Shown: one piece after another, positions 18,262 through 28,190 of the stretch
Layout: each line of letters opens with the position of its first letter
How positions within the stretch are numbered: the first letter of the stretch is position 1
Origin: Helicobacter saguini
GTDB lineage: Bacteria > Campylobacterota > Campylobacteria > Campylobacterales > Helicobacteraceae
Direction: 5' to 3'
NCBI RefSeq assembly: GCF_000762875.2
Contig: NZ_JRMP02000002.1
Span: forward strand, 62,001 to 126,000
DNA length: 64,000 nt
Translations under genes and position numbers: made by a program
Notes under the pieces: model-generated
Told to the model about the DNA's origin: nothing
The model's input: only the letters and a program-made list of their open reading frames with translations
The model's database searches: none

Positions 18262-19881
18262 ATGGCGATAAAAAAGCAAAAAAGTAGTCTTTATGAATGT
18301 CAAAATTGCGGATGGCAAAGTAGCAAATGGACTGGGAAATGCCCTAATTGCGGGAGTTGGGAGAGTTTGGTCGAGCTTAAAAAAGAGCAGATTAGCTATT
18401 TGCAAAGTGCGTCTAGTTTTGCTGGTGTGAAACGTGGGTTTGAGAGCATTCCTACGCGTTTAGATTCTAATATTTCGCTAGATTCTGTTTTTACGGATTC
18501 TGTTTTGCTAGATTCTCAAAAATCGCCTAAAATGATAGGAAATGCGATTGCAATCACAGAGATTATGCAGGAGAGTTTGGAGAAATTTAGCTCGACACAA
18601 AGTGAGCTTGACATCGTTTTGGGCGGGGGAATCGTGCGTGGTGGGCTCTATTTAATCGGTGGTAGTCCTGGTGTTGGTAAATCTACGCTTTTATTGAAAG
18701 TCGCCGGCTCATTAGCGCAAGGTGTAGATTCTAAAAACGTTATAGAATCTAACGTGCAAGATTCTAAAAAAGATTCTATACAAAATCAAGATTCTAAAAA
18801 ACTTACAGAATCTAAAACTATAGATTCTAATAACTTTCAAAATATAGAATCTATAAAACCAAAAAGAGTATTATATGTAAGTGGCGAGGAGAGCCTAAGC
18901 CAAATAAGAAATCGCGCCCAAAGATGCAACGCATTAAGCCAGAATCTTTATCTACTAAGCGAAATAAATATCGATGAAATAAGAGAAAACCTGCTAAATG
19001 GCGGCTTTGAAGTTTGCATAATCGACTCCATTCAAACGCTATATTCACCAGCCCTGAATGCCGCACCGGGCAGCATTTCGCAGGTGCGTGAAATCACTTT
19101 TGAGCTAATGCACCTCGCCAAAAGCCTAAATATCGCCATTTTCATCATCGGGCATATTACAAAAGATGGGCAGATTGCCGGTCCGCGCGTGCTTGAGCAT
19201 ATGGTTGATTGCGTTTTGTATTTTGAGGGCGAGAAAAGTAGCGAGCTAAAAATCCTGCGTGGCTTTAAAAATCGCTTTGGGACGACCAGTGAAATCGGCA
19301 TTTTTGAGATGCGTGAGAATGGCTTGGTGAGTGCGACTGAGGCGACAAAAAAGTTTTTTAGCGGCAAACGCGATATGCCAGGAAGTGCGGCGGCGGCGAT
19401 TATGGAGGGCAGCCGCTGCATTGTGGTTGAGATTCAAGCGCTCACTTGTGAAAATGAGTTTGGCGTGCCAAAGCGCCTAACTAACGGCTTTGATAGCAAC
19501 AGGCTGAATATGATTTTGGCGTTGTTAGAGAAAAAAATGGGCATTCATCTGCACCGCCACGATGTGTTTATCAATGTGGCTGGTGGGATAAAAATTAGCG
19601 AGCCAAGTGCCGATTTAGCCGTGATTGCCAGCATTTTGTCAAGCTATAAAAATCGCGCTTTGAAGTCAAGCACCGCATTTTTGGGCGAGGTAAGTTTGAT
19701 AGGTGATATACGCGACATTTCCGCGCTTGAAATGCGATTAAAAGAGCTTGAAAACTTTGGCTTTGCAAAAGCGATAATCCCAGGCGCAAGCGGGGCAAGT
19801 AGCAAATTTATCAAAAGTTACAAAGGCGACATAAAGTGCATTCCAGTTGATGAAGTCGCCAAAATCATCGAGTGGATGTAG
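18262..19881 (+). CDS. radA: DNA repair protein RadA with repeat insertion
   Basis: RecA-like branch-migration helicase. A four-cysteine zinc finger (C13, C16, C27, C30) opens the protein. Walker A GGSPGVGKST lies near residue 133. The RadA-specific KNRFG motif and a C-terminal Lon-like domain (GGIKISEPSADLAV, GEVSLIGDIR) follow. Two insertions raise the length to 539 from about 450: a short one around residue 70 (RLDSNISLDS, VLLDSQ) and one of about 45 residues at 154-197, between Walker A and the strand VLYVSGEES. The ATG at 18262 follows AAGG with correct spacing. Confidence 0.94.
   Translation: MAIKKQKSSLYECQNCGWQSSKWTGKCPNCGSWESLVELKKEQISYLQSASSFAGVKRGFESIPTRLDSNISLDSVFTDSVLLDSQKSPKMIGNAIAITEIMQESLEKFSSTQSELDIVLGGGIVRGGLYLIGGSPGVGKSTLLLKVAGSLAQGVDSKNVIESNVQDSKKDSIQNQDSKKLTESKTIDSNNFQNIESIKPKRVLYVSGEESLSQIRNRAQRCNALSQNLYLLSEINIDEIRENLLNGGFEVCIIDSIQTLYSPALNAAPGSISQVREITFELMHLAKSLNIAIFIIGHITKDGQIAGPRVLEHMVDCVLYFEGEKSSELKILRGFKNRFGTTSEIGIFEMRENGLVSATEATKKFFSGKRDMPGSAAAAIMEGSRCIVVEIQALTCENEFGVPKRLTNGFDSNRLNMILALLEKKMGIHLHRHDVFINVAGGIKISEPSADLAVIASILSSYKNRALKSSTAFLGEVSLIGDIRDISALEMRLKELENFGFAKAIIPGASGASSKFIKSYKGDIKCIPVDEVAKIIEWM
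18724..18856 (+). repeat. AGAWTCT array inside radA
   Basis: In-frame heptamers give VDSK, IESN, QDSKKDSI, TESK, IDSN and IESI. The stretch sits in a surface loop of the ATPase core right after the Walker A helix. Confidence 0.88.
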
Positions 19882-20008
19882 GGTAAGTTCCATAAGTCTG
19901 TCATAAAAAATAAATTTTTATTAATTATGTTAAGTTTATTATTATATTGTATTAAAACCATCTTACCACATTAAGATAAAATGTAAATTTATAGCTAGCT
20001 AATACTTC

Positions 20009-21283
20009 TTACTCCCCGCTCAAACTCAAAAGATTCCAATAAATAATATTCATTTTTGCCAAGATTTCAAGGCGTAAAATTTCGGCTTCAACCTTGTCAT
20101 TTAGGGCGTTGTAGAACTCTTGAAACAGGTTTGCCTGACTTGTGGCGTGATGGCTATAAAGGTTAATTATTTGCTCATTTGAAGGCAGTAGCACTTTGTT
20201 TATCAGGCTAAGATTTTCACTCAAGGTCTTATAATCGTTAAAAAGGCTATAAACATTGTGTTTGACGCGGTTTTGCGTCTCTAAAACAAGGCTTTTTGCA
20301 ATCAAATTTTGCGACTTAGATTCCGCCACTTTAGCACTCTCAGTGCCAAAAATCGCAAGTGGCAGGCTGAAATTTAGCCCAAACATATCACTGCGATTTG
20401 TGCGATACATATATGTAAAGCCGATGTTTAAATCAGGCAAAAACTGCGACTTTGCCGAGCTTATCAAATCATTGCTAATGCTTTCACGCAGGATTTCTGC
20501 CTTAATTTCATAATTATTCTTAAGAATAGAATCTAAAACTTTTTCATAATCAATCTCATTTAGTGAATGGCTTAAAATATCCTTAATATCAATGTTTTCT
20601 ACACTCTCAAAACTCGTCTCACTTATGCTAATATGCGCACTTTTAAGGATGTTGTTTATCTCATTTTGCTTCATTTGCAGTTTGGCTTTCAAAATATTTA
20701 GCTTTTGGAGCTGCAAAGGGTTGTAATTGCTTGATTTTAGGCTCTCCAGCACAACATTTACATTATGAATAGCATTATTAGTTGCGTTTAGAATCTCTTT
20801 ATTCTTATTAATATTAATTGCATTACTAATGAGTGAAAAAATGTATTGATTTTTTAGATTTTTTAGCTCTAAAAGCTTAATTTGAGCTTCTTTTTGCAAG
20901 GTATTTGCAAGGATTTTTCGCTTCCCATTTAAGTCAAAACTTTGCTCAATGCCTATAAAAATATTTTGCATATCATTCGCGTTTAGGTTAAAAGGCTGCG
21001 TGATTTCCGCGTTATTGTAGCCAAAATTTAGACGCGGATTGTCCCATTTTTTCGCGGCTTTTGCTCTAGATTCTATAGCTTGTATTTCGTAGTTTAGCTG
21101 CTTTATTTTTTCATTATTTTCTAGGGCTTTTAGGTTGTAAAAAGCCTTTAAAGAATGCGTGTGGGACGGGTTTTCTTTAGTGTTTTTTGTAGAATCTGTT
21201 TTGTTAGAATCTTGGCTGTGATTATGCGTTTGCGAAAATAATTGCAAAAAAATCAACATTATAAAAAATATAACTTTTTTCAT
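20009..21283 (-). CDS. TolC-family outer-membrane efflux protein
   Basis: Outer-membrane factor of a tripartite exporter. A signal peptide (1-17) is followed by a short His-rich and repeat-bearing stretch (HNHSQDSNKTDS...SHTHS), then two long alpha-helical halves with TolC-type strands (NPRLNFGYNN, PDLNIGFTYMYRTNR, FGLNFSLPLAIFG). The histidines and overall form resemble metal-efflux CzcC/CznC proteins, but no CzcA or CzcB partner is adjacent, so substrate and partners are uncertain. Length 424 is normal. Confidence 0.82.
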   Translation of the reverse strand: MKKVIFFIMLIFLQLFSQTHNHSQDSNKTDSTKNTKENPSHTHSLKAFYNLKALENNEKIKQLNYEIQAIESRAKAAKKWDNPRLNFGYNNAEITQPFNLNANDMQNIFIGIEQSFDLNGKRKILANTLQKEAQIKLLELKNLKNQYIFSLISNAININKNKEILNATNNAIHNVNVVLESLKSSNYNPLQLQKLNILKAKLQMKQNEINNILKSAHISISETSFESVENIDIKDILSHSLNEIDYEKVLDSILKNNYEIKAEILRESISNDLISSAKSQFLPDLNIGFTYMYRTNRSDMFGLNFSLPLAIFGTESAKVAESKSQNLIAKSLVLETQNRVKHNVYSLFNDYKTLSENLSLINKVLLPSNEQIINLYSHHATSQANLFQEFYNALNDKVEAEILRLEILAKMNIIYWNLLSLSGE

Positions 21284-21309
21284 ATTAAATCCAAAAAATT
21301 GTAAGTTTA

Positions 21310-21325
21310 TAGAATCTAGATTCTA
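21310..21325. repeat. TAGAATCTAGATTCTA palindrome containing the prs stop codon
   Basis: A perfect 16-bp palindrome. The TAG stop of the minus-strand prs gene (21323-21325) is its terminal trinucleotide. Confidence 0.8.
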
Positions 21326-22252
21326 TATAAACAACGAATTTACGCTTTCGTTATGATAGATTCTACGCACGACTTCCGCAAATAATGGGGCGACAGATAG
21401 CACCTTAATCTTACTTGAATCCTGCTTTAAAGGGATAGAATTACTCACAATCACAGAATCTAGCACGCTATTATTTATGCGCTCATACGCCTGTCCGCTT
21501 AGCACAGGATGCGTGCCTATTGCCATTACACTTGCCGCGCCCCGCTCTTTTAACACCGCTGCAGCCTTACACATAGTCCCCGCCGTATCAATCATATCAT
21601 CAATCAAAATCACATCCTTCCCGCTCACATCGCCGATAATATTCATCACCTCGCTCTCATTTGCTCTCTGTCGCTTCTTATCGACAATGACAAGGTCCAA
21701 GCCCAGCCCATCAGCAAAATATCGCGCCCGCGAGACGCCGCCGATGTCAGGACTAGCGATGATGGGATTTGCCAGATTTTTATGCCGCACATAATCTCGA
21801 AAAATTATCGCGCCATAAAGATTATCCACAGGAATGTCAAAAAAGCCCTGAATCTGCCCAGCGTGCAAGTCCATCGTAATCACGCGATTTATCCCCGCAC
21901 TCTCAATTAAATTCGCCACAAGTTTCGCGGTTATCGGCACACGCGGCGCGGCTTTGCGGTCTTGACGCGCATAGCCAAAGTAGGGAATGACCGCATTTAT
22001 CGAGTTTGCACTGCTGCGGCGAAAGGCATCCGCCATAATGAGAAGCTCCATAAGATTGTCATTTGTGGGCGCGCAAGTGGGCTGGACGATAAAGACATCT
22101 TTGCCACGCACAGATTCACTAATTTGCACATTGATTTCACCATCGCTAAATCGCGTGAGTATCGCCTTTGAGAGCGTGCAGTCAAGGTGCTGGGCTAACT
22201 CCTTGCTAAACTCCTTGTGCGCACTACCTGTGAATAATTTAAAGCCTTTCAT
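21323..22252 (-). CDS. prs: Ribose-phosphate pyrophosphokinase
   Basis: Makes PRPP from ribose 5-phosphate and ATP for purine, pyrimidine, histidine and tryptophan synthesis. Family marks: LFTGSAHKEFS at the N terminus, the flexible loop KAAPRVPITAKL, MDLHAGQIQGFFDIPVDNL, and the PRPP-binding motif VILIDDMIDTAGT near residue 213. The 309-residue length is standard. It has essentially no repeat insertion. The start ATG has AAAGGA upstream. Confidence 0.97.
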   Translation of the reverse strand: MKGFKLFTGSAHKEFSKELAQHLDCTLSKAILTRFSDGEINVQISESVRGKDVFIVQPTCAPTNDNLMELLIMADAFRRSSANSINAVIPYFGYARQDRKAAPRVPITAKLVANLIESAGINRVITMDLHAGQIQGFFDIPVDNLYGAIIFRDYVRHKNLANPIIASPDIGGVSRARYFADGLGLDLVIVDKKRQRANESEVMNIIGDVSGKDVILIDDMIDTAGTMCKAAAVLKERGAASVMAIGTHPVLSGQAYERINNSVLDSVIVSNSIPLKQDSSKIKVLSVAPLFAEVVRRIYHNESVNSLFI

Positions 22253-22456
22253 CGCATTGTCCTTTGTGTGTTTTAATATAGATTCTAAAATGAATTATTG
22301 TAGCAAAAAATATGCTTGAAATTATATAAACCAATTATTTTGACCTATCAACTTACTTTTATGGTCAATGTTTTAACAATAAACTAATAAAATTAGATTT
22401 AGATTTATCTTTTAGTTTATCTAAAATCTATAAATTCACTAACAAAAAGGACTTTT

Positions 22457-23368
22457 ATGCTATCACGCGATATTGTAACCTATTCTAAGACGCGATATGA
22501 GCTGCGCGCGTATATGTGCTATCTTTTTACGCAAAATATTAAGAATTTTATGCCAAGTGTTAGCCTAGATGTCGTGCAAAAGGGCTTAATGAAAATCAAA
22601 AGTGAAATTAAAGACTTTGATTCTATGTATATTTTGGATAAAAATGGCACGCAAGTAAGCGATACCTACCAGCACGATGAAGTGATAAAAAATGATGGTA
22701 AAAATTTCGCAAATCGTGCGTATTTTTACGAGGCGTTGGACGAGCAGCGATGTATTATCACAAATCCCTACCCATCGCGTGTGGATGGCAATTTGGTCGT
22801 TACCGCCGCCTATCCTGTGTATAATCACGACCATGAGTTGCTCTTTGTCGTGTGTATCGATATTCATTTGCAGGACGCCATTAAGATTAGCTCGCCTAGC
22901 TGGTTTTTTGGCTCATTTTCGAATTTTAGCATTGCGATGTATTTTATTTTTTCGCTTTCGCTTTCTTTTATCGCGTTGGTGCTGACGATTAAGGGTATGG
23001 TGAAATTTTGGTCGGAGGATTTGCTAAGATTTGATAATTTTAAGATTGAGGATATTTTTGAATCTACGATTTTGCTAACTTTGGCGTTGGCAATTTTTGA
23101 TTTGGTCAAAGCGATATTTGAGGAGGAAGTGCTAGGCAAAAATGTCGGGCAGAAAACCTACACCGTGCATAAAACCATGATTAGATTCTTAGGCTCAATC
23201 ATCGTGGCACTCGCCATTGAGGCGTTAATGCTTGTGTTTAAATTTACCATTTACTCGCCTGAAAAGCTGCTGTATTCAGTCTATCTAATTGTCGGTGTAG
23301 CCGTGCTTTTAATCGCTTTGGCTATCTATGTCAAATTCGCCTTTAGCGCGCAAGATAGTGATGAGTAG
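22457..23368 (+). CDS. PDC sensor-domain membrane protein
   Basis: A 303-residue protein with an N-terminal PDC/Cache-like ligand-sensing domain (residues about 20-145: MYILDKNGTQVSD, NRAYFYEAL, VVTAAYPVYNHDHELLFVVCIDI) followed by four hydrophobic segments (about 160-180, 200-220, 240-260, 270-290). There is no kinase, methyl-accepting or cyclase domain. It may bind a small ligand and signal through a partner, but no partner is adjacent. The domain order, sensor first and membrane part afterwards without a first membrane helix, is unusual. Function unknown. Confidence 0.75.
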   Translation: MLSRDIVTYSKTRYELRAYMCYLFTQNIKNFMPSVSLDVVQKGLMKIKSEIKDFDSMYILDKNGTQVSDTYQHDEVIKNDGKNFANRAYFYEALDEQRCIITNPYPSRVDGNLVVTAAYPVYNHDHELLFVVCIDIHLQDAIKISSPSWFFGSFSNFSIAMYFIFSLSLSFIALVLTIKGMVKFWSEDLLRFDNFKIEDIFESTILLTLALAIFDLVKAIFEEEVLGKNVGQKTYTVHKTMIRFLGSIIVALAIEALMLVFKFTIYSPEKLLYSVYLIVGVAVLLIALAIYVKFAFSAQDSDE

Positions 23369-23399
23369 GGTAGGGTAGAATCCATTAATAAAAAATTTA

Positions 23400-24194
23400 T
23401 TATTTTAGATTTTCAAAGATTATATTATCATTTATGCCAAGCAATCTAGCGCTCGCCTGCGTCATCGCCTTTGTCAAATCGCTAGATTCTATATTCTTAT
23501 TAATCTCATTGACAAAATAGCTACCAGCCACCACGCCATAGATTTTCCCACGCAGACGCGCCACTTGCGAACTATCATTAATGCCAAAGCCTAGCATAAT
23601 CTCCTTTCCCTCCAAGCGACAAATCTCATTTATACTCTCAATATACTCCAAAACCTCGTTATTTAGGGCGGTTGTCGCACCTGTAATGCCATTTCGCGCG
23701 ATTACATAAATAAAGGGCGCAGCACTCCCACAAGCAATCTCACGCACGCGTTTCACAGGCGTTAGCGGCGCGATAAGCTCGATAAAATGCAAATTATTCT
23801 CATAGCACAAATACCGCAGATTAAAATCATCTTGCCCAAAGCTAAAATCAGGCACAATCAGCCCATACGCACCAGCCTTTTTTAGCTCGTCAATAAACGC
23901 GGAAACGCCGTAATTTAGGATAATATTCGCATACGTCATAACCAAAATATGCTTATTTGTCTTGCACAGCTCACGCAGCACGATAAAGCCATGACGCGCG
24001 CTAAATCCATGCTTAATACTATAATCACTCGCATTTTGGATAAGCAGCCCATCGGCATTTCCATCGCTAAAAGGGAACTGCACCTCAAGGAAATTTGCCC
24101 CACCACGCAAGATTCCAACCCCTGCCTTCAAACACGCATCAATGCTAGGATAGCCCGCCACGATATGCCCCATAAGCTCGATTTTATTCCGCAT
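23400..24194 (-). CDS. trpA: Tryptophan synthase alpha subunit
   Basis: TIM-barrel lyase that releases indole from indole-3-glycerol phosphate. The catalytic glutamate is in FLEVQFPFSD and the catalytic aspartate in ADGLLIQNA. The phosphate-binding end GFGINDSSQV and GVVAGSYFV is present. It stands alone: trpB and the other trp genes are not in the window. The adjacent upstream gene on the same strand encodes an amino-acid permease. Either the trp operon has been split, or this is a repurposed orphan. Catalytic residues are intact, so I keep the family name. Confidence 0.82.
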   Translation of the reverse strand: MRNKIELMGHIVAGYPSIDACLKAGVGILRGGANFLEVQFPFSDGNADGLLIQNASDYSIKHGFSARHGFIVLRELCKTNKHILVMTYANIILNYGVSAFIDELKKAGAYGLIVPDFSFGQDDFNLRYLCYENNLHFIELIAPLTPVKRVREIACGSAAPFIYVIARNGITGATTALNNEVLEYIESINEICRLEGKEIMLGFGINDSSQVARLRGKIYGVVAGSYFVNEINKNIESSDLTKAMTQASARLLGINDNIIFENLK

Positions 24195-24344
24195 TTCACG
24201 CCCTTTTTAAATAGTTTATATTTAAACTTAATTTAGATTCTAAAAAATAACAACAGACAATACAAAATCGACTAAAATAAATAAAAAATTATAAAAATAT
24301 AGAATCTATTTGGAATATCTCAAGAATGCAATATAAATAATAAT

Positions 24345-25610
24345 TCATCCGCTAATAATGGCGATGAGTTTATCCAAAAAGCCATATTTTGCTGCGATGC
24401 TAAAGACCGTGGCACTTAAATATACGATTACAATGGTAGCTTTTGCACCAAATGTAGTAAGAAATGCAGGGCATACCCAGCTAGCCTGCATATCGCCTTT
24501 TTTACGCGAGTTTTGCAAGATTAAAATCGGGAAAAAGCTAAGGATTAACGCACCCACGACACCAGGCCAGTAAATCGCATCCTGTATAGAATCTGCCACA
24601 CGCAAAAGCACAAAAAATAGCGGCGGTAAGCTCACAAATAACAAAATAAAAAACCGCAGCCTCAAATTATTATCCGCGTCCTTATTTAGCTGGTCGGCGA
24701 TATTTGTGATAAACATCCCGCCTAAGCCCCAGTAGCTAGTAAGTATCGCAAAAAGCCCAAAAAGATTCGCAATGATAAATGCCCAATCACCGATTGCCCG
24801 ACCCCAAGAGAGCGTCACGACTTCCGAGATATTCGACAAACCCTCAAGCACAATAGCCGATAGTGGCACAAGAGCCAACATCGCAAAAGTGATAAAATTG
24901 CCAAGCAAAATCGCCTTTGGTAACATCGTAGGCTTGTGCGAGAAGCCACGCGCCATCTCAGGCACGATATATTGAGATGAATACACAAACACGACCGTGT
25001 TAAAAATAGGCAAAATCGCACCCAAACTCCAGTGCATTTCAAGCGTATTTGCGAAATTTATATCCGCCTTAAAAAATGTCGCAATGATTAGCACGACTAA
25101 AATCACAAACATTATGCCTACAACTTGCTTTTCACCGCGTCCTATCGCCTTTAGCCCTAGCCAAAGCACGCCCGCTGCTGGGATAAAAAACAAAAGCGAG
25201 CCAAGATAGTGCGGCACGCCAAAAATATCATGCATTACATCGCCAGCTGCCTTTTCATACGCGGTGAGCGCGCCATAAGATGTGACGGCGACTGAGATAA
25301 ACATTAGGTATTTTGCCACAGGACCGATATATCGCACGGATAAGCCTGTAAGCTGCAAGTGGGCTTTGGTTCTTAACGTGGCTTCGGCGATGTAGAGCAT
25401 TGTGATTGTGCTTAAAATGCCGCCGATTACTAGCCAAAAAAGCAAGGGGAAAAAGCCTGCGTGCTTTGCGGTGTGGGCTATGCTAAGGATGCCGATACCG
25501 ATATTTGTGCCAACTAGCATTGAGACGCCCTCCAAAAATGTTAGCTTTTTTGTCTTTGGGTGTCCTTTTAGCTCGGAGATAAACTCCTGCTCGATTTCTT
25601 TTAGTTTCAT
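24345..25610 (-). CDS. Amino-acid permease (aromatic amino-acid transporter-like)
   Basis: Integral membrane transporter of 421 residues with about 11 helices. The first helix carries VGTNIGIGILSIA, the broken-helix motif of the APC/AAAP superfamily (compare GTxIGAG). Tryptophan/tyrosine permeases share this layout. The N-terminal cytoplasmic segment is charged (LKEIEQEFISELKGHPKTKK). It lies 150 bp upstream of trpA on the same strand, which suggests but does not prove an aromatic substrate. A TAGAATCTAGATTCTA palindrome lies just upstream of the start (25625-25640). Confidence 0.75.
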   Translation of the reverse strand: MKLKEIEQEFISELKGHPKTKKLTFLEGVSMLVGTNIGIGILSIAHTAKHAGFFPLLFWLVIGGILSTITMLYIAEATLRTKAHLQLTGLSVRYIGPVAKYLMFISVAVTSYGALTAYEKAAGDVMHDIFGVPHYLGSLLFFIPAAGVLWLGLKAIGRGEKQVVGIMFVILVVLIIATFFKADINFANTLEMHWSLGAILPIFNTVVFVYSSQYIVPEMARGFSHKPTMLPKAILLGNFITFAMLALVPLSAIVLEGLSNISEVVTLSWGRAIGDWAFIIANLFGLFAILTSYWGLGGMFITNIADQLNKDADNNLRLRFFILLFVSLPPLFFVLLRVADSIQDAIYWPGVVGALILSFFPILILQNSRKKGDMQASWVCPAFLTTFGAKATIVIVYLSATVFSIAAKYGFLDKLIAIISG

Positions 25611-25998
25611 TTTTGTCCTTTGTTTAGAATCTAGATTCTATAAATAACCTTTTTATAACTATTTTTATTCTACACAAAATTATCGATTATGCGTTATTTT
25701 AAAAGCCTATGTAAAAAATACTTTTAGAATCTTTTTTGAAAAAAAACTTAAATATTCGATATACACGCATTTTTAAACACTTTAAAATATGTAACATTTT
25801 TTAACATTGTAATAAAAGTAAATTAAATAATATTGTATAATACGCTTTTTGCTTATCGTGTTTTGATAAAATTGCATTTTAGTAGAATCTGCGATAAGTT
25901 ATAGAATCTATAGAAACAAAAATAGAATCTAAAGTAGAATTTCAAACGCAGATTCTATAGAATCTAAATACAAAAAGCCCAAGCAAAAGGAGATGTGA
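25611..25998. other. AT-rich intergenic region with heptamer cluster
   Basis: Nearly 390 bp between divergent genes (permease and chemoreceptor). It contains the palindrome at 25625-25640 and a further cluster of heptamers at 25880-25970. No gene or RNA is recognised. Promoters for both flanking genes must lie here. The ribosome-binding site AAAGGAG precedes the chemoreceptor start. Confidence 0.6.
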
Positions 25999-28059
25999 AT
26001 GCCAAACACAAAGATAAAAAAGTCGATGTCCCTTGCGACAAAAGTCCTGCTTTGCACACTTTTGACCACTGCAGTGTGCGTTACTGCCCTTTGTTTTTTT
26101 GTGTTGCTAAGTATGAAATCTCGCGAGGGCGACAACGCTAAGGAAAATATGCTACTTATGTCAAAGTATTATGGTAGCAGCATTTCAAATGAGATAAATA
26201 TGGGTTTGCACCTGTTTCACGCGTATGCAGATTCACTGAATACTTATCGCGATTTTGCTCCTGAGGCTATTTCTAATCGTATTGGTAGCATTGTTAAGGA
26301 TAGTCCTAGCGTTACGCATGGCTTTTTGTATCTGCGTGATAGGGATTATTCGCACTTAGATTCTAAGTATCATTTGGGAAATGAATTGCTAATTATTGCA
26401 AATGATAGCGGGGGGCATATTGATGCGCCGACAAAGGATATTGCGGAGTTGCCGACTTTTAAAGATGTGCTTAGCTCACGGCAAATGCAAATTAGCAATC
26501 CGCTTAAGATTAAGCTAAATAATGAAGAGATTTATGCCATCATTTTTGCCTTTCCTATTATCGCAAATGGCGAGCTTGTCGGTATGTTAGGTGGTATTTT
26601 TGATGTGGGGAAAATTGCTGAATCTTTTATGAAGATTCCAAGTAATTTAAAGGATGCGCGCGTTTTCACTACGCAAAATGGCACGATTATCGCCGCGACT
26701 AATACTAAGATTTTGGGGGCGACTTTAGCCCAGCTAGGCACGATTCAGCCGCATTTAAAGCCTGTGGTAGAGCGCGTTATGAATAAAGAGGAGCTAATGG
26801 TAGAAGTCGTTGATACTAGCAAACAACGCACTTTTGCGGCGCATTCGAATATGGATTTAGACCTTTTTACTGACACTGACTGGCATGTGATTACGTTTAT
26901 TCCGCGTGATTATGTGTTAAAAGAGTATTATTCACTGCGGCTGCAGACCATTTTTGCAAGCTGTTTTGTGCAAAGTGTGCTGTTAGTCGTGCTTGTGACA
27001 TTTATGCGACTGCAGATTATTAATCGGTTGCATAGATTAAATGAGTTTTTGATGAAATTCTTTAAATATATGAATCACGAGGGGCAAAAGCCAGAGCCAC
27101 TGAAAGTTAAAAGCTATGATGAAATCGGCACAATGTCGCAGGTGATTTCAAATAATATTGAGAAAACACAAGAGAGTTTAAATAAGGATACACAGCTTGT
27201 AAATGCCGCTATTCAGGTCGTAAAAGATGTGGAAAATGGTAACTTGCAAGTGAAAATTGAGGGCGAGACGAATAATCCGCAGTTAAAAAGTTTGCGTGAC
27301 GTGCTAAACAATATGCTTGAGGTGTTGCAACACCGCATAGGACGCGACTTGAATGAAATCAAACGTGTGTTTGAATCTTATAAGAGCCTAGATTTTACCA
27401 CTGAGGTGAAAAGTGCGTATGGGAATGTGGAGACTACGACTAACATTTTGGGCGAGGAGATTAAGAAAATGTTGCAGACTTCTGCTGGCTTTGCTAAGAC
27501 CTTAGAGGCGCAATGTCAGCTGCTAGAAGATTCAGTAAAAAAACTTACAGAATCTACTAATACGCAGGCTAGTAGCCTTGAGGAGACGGCAACGGCGGTA
27601 AATGAAATCTCATCATCAATGCAAAATGTGAATAGTAAAACGCACGAGGTAATCTCACAAAGCGAGGATATTAAGAATGTAACGGGCATTATCCACGATA
27701 TAGCAGACCAGATTAACCTTTTGGCACTAAATGCGGCAATAGAGGCGGCAAGGGCTGGAGAGCATGGACGTGGCTTTGCCGTTGTAGCCGATGAGGTGCG
27801 AAAACTAGCGGAACGCACACAGAAATCGTTAAGCGAGATTGAGGCGAATACAAATGTGCTAAGCCAAAGCATTAATGATATGGTGGAATCTATTAGGGAG
27901 CAAACCACAGGCATCGAGCAAATCAATCAAACGATTTCAGGGCTAGAGGAGACCACGCAAAATAACTCAACCATTGCTGAGGAAACCCAAACCATAGCAA
28001 ACAATGTAAATCAAATCGCCACCGACATTTTGGATGATGTGAATAAGAAAAAGTTTTAA
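25999..28059 (+). CDS. Methyl-accepting chemotaxis protein
   Basis: Transmembrane chemoreceptor of 686 residues. TM1 is at about 13-37; a periplasmic dCache-like ligand domain follows (about 45-310), TM2 at about 318-340, a HAMP-type linker, and the cytoplasmic signalling domain. The hairpin tip is clear ([17 protein letters not shown]... [19 protein letters not shown]) near residue 575. It feeds CheA/CheW. The ligand cannot be deduced. It is monocistronic by spacing. Confidence 0.95.
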   Translation: MPNTKIKKSMSLATKVLLCTLLTTAVCVTALCFFVLLSMKSREGDNAKENMLLMSKYYGSSISNEINMGLHLFHAYADSLNTYRDFAPEAISNRIGSIVKDSPSVTHGFLYLRDRDYSHLDSKYHLGNELLIIANDSGGHIDAPTKDIAELPTFKDVLSSRQMQISNPLKIKLNNEEIYAIIFAFPIIANGELVGMLGGIFDVGKIAESFMKIPSNLKDARVFTTQNGTIIAATNTKILGATLAQLGTIQPHLKPVVERVMNKEELMVEVVDTSKQRTFAAHSNMDLDLFTDTDWHVITFIPRDYVLKEYYSLRLQTIFASCFVQSVLLVVLVTFMRLQIINRLHRLNEFLMKFFKYMNHEGQKPEPLKVKSYDEIGTMSQVISNNIEKTQESLNKDTQLVNAAIQVVKDVENGNLQVKIEGETNNPQLKSLRDVLNNMLEVLQHRIGRDLNEIKRVFESYKSLDFTTEVKSAYGNVETTTNILGEEIKKMLQTSAGFAKTLEAQCQLLEDSVKKLTESTNTQASSLEETATAVNEISSSMQNVNSKTHEVISQSEDIKNVTGIIHDIADQINLLALNAAIEAARAGEHGRGFAVVADEVRKLAERTQKSLSEIEANTNVLSQSINDMVESIREQTTGIEQINQTISGLEETTQNNSTIAEETQTIANNVNQIATDILDDVNKKKF

Positions 28060-28190
28060 TGGAGATGGCCTAATAATTTTCTATACTGTCTTACTATAAA
28101 TTCCTAAAATCCATTTAAATAATTTATATTTTTATTCTTTATTAATAATTCTTAGCTATCATAACAAAACTTTATTCAAAGGAGATAGAA

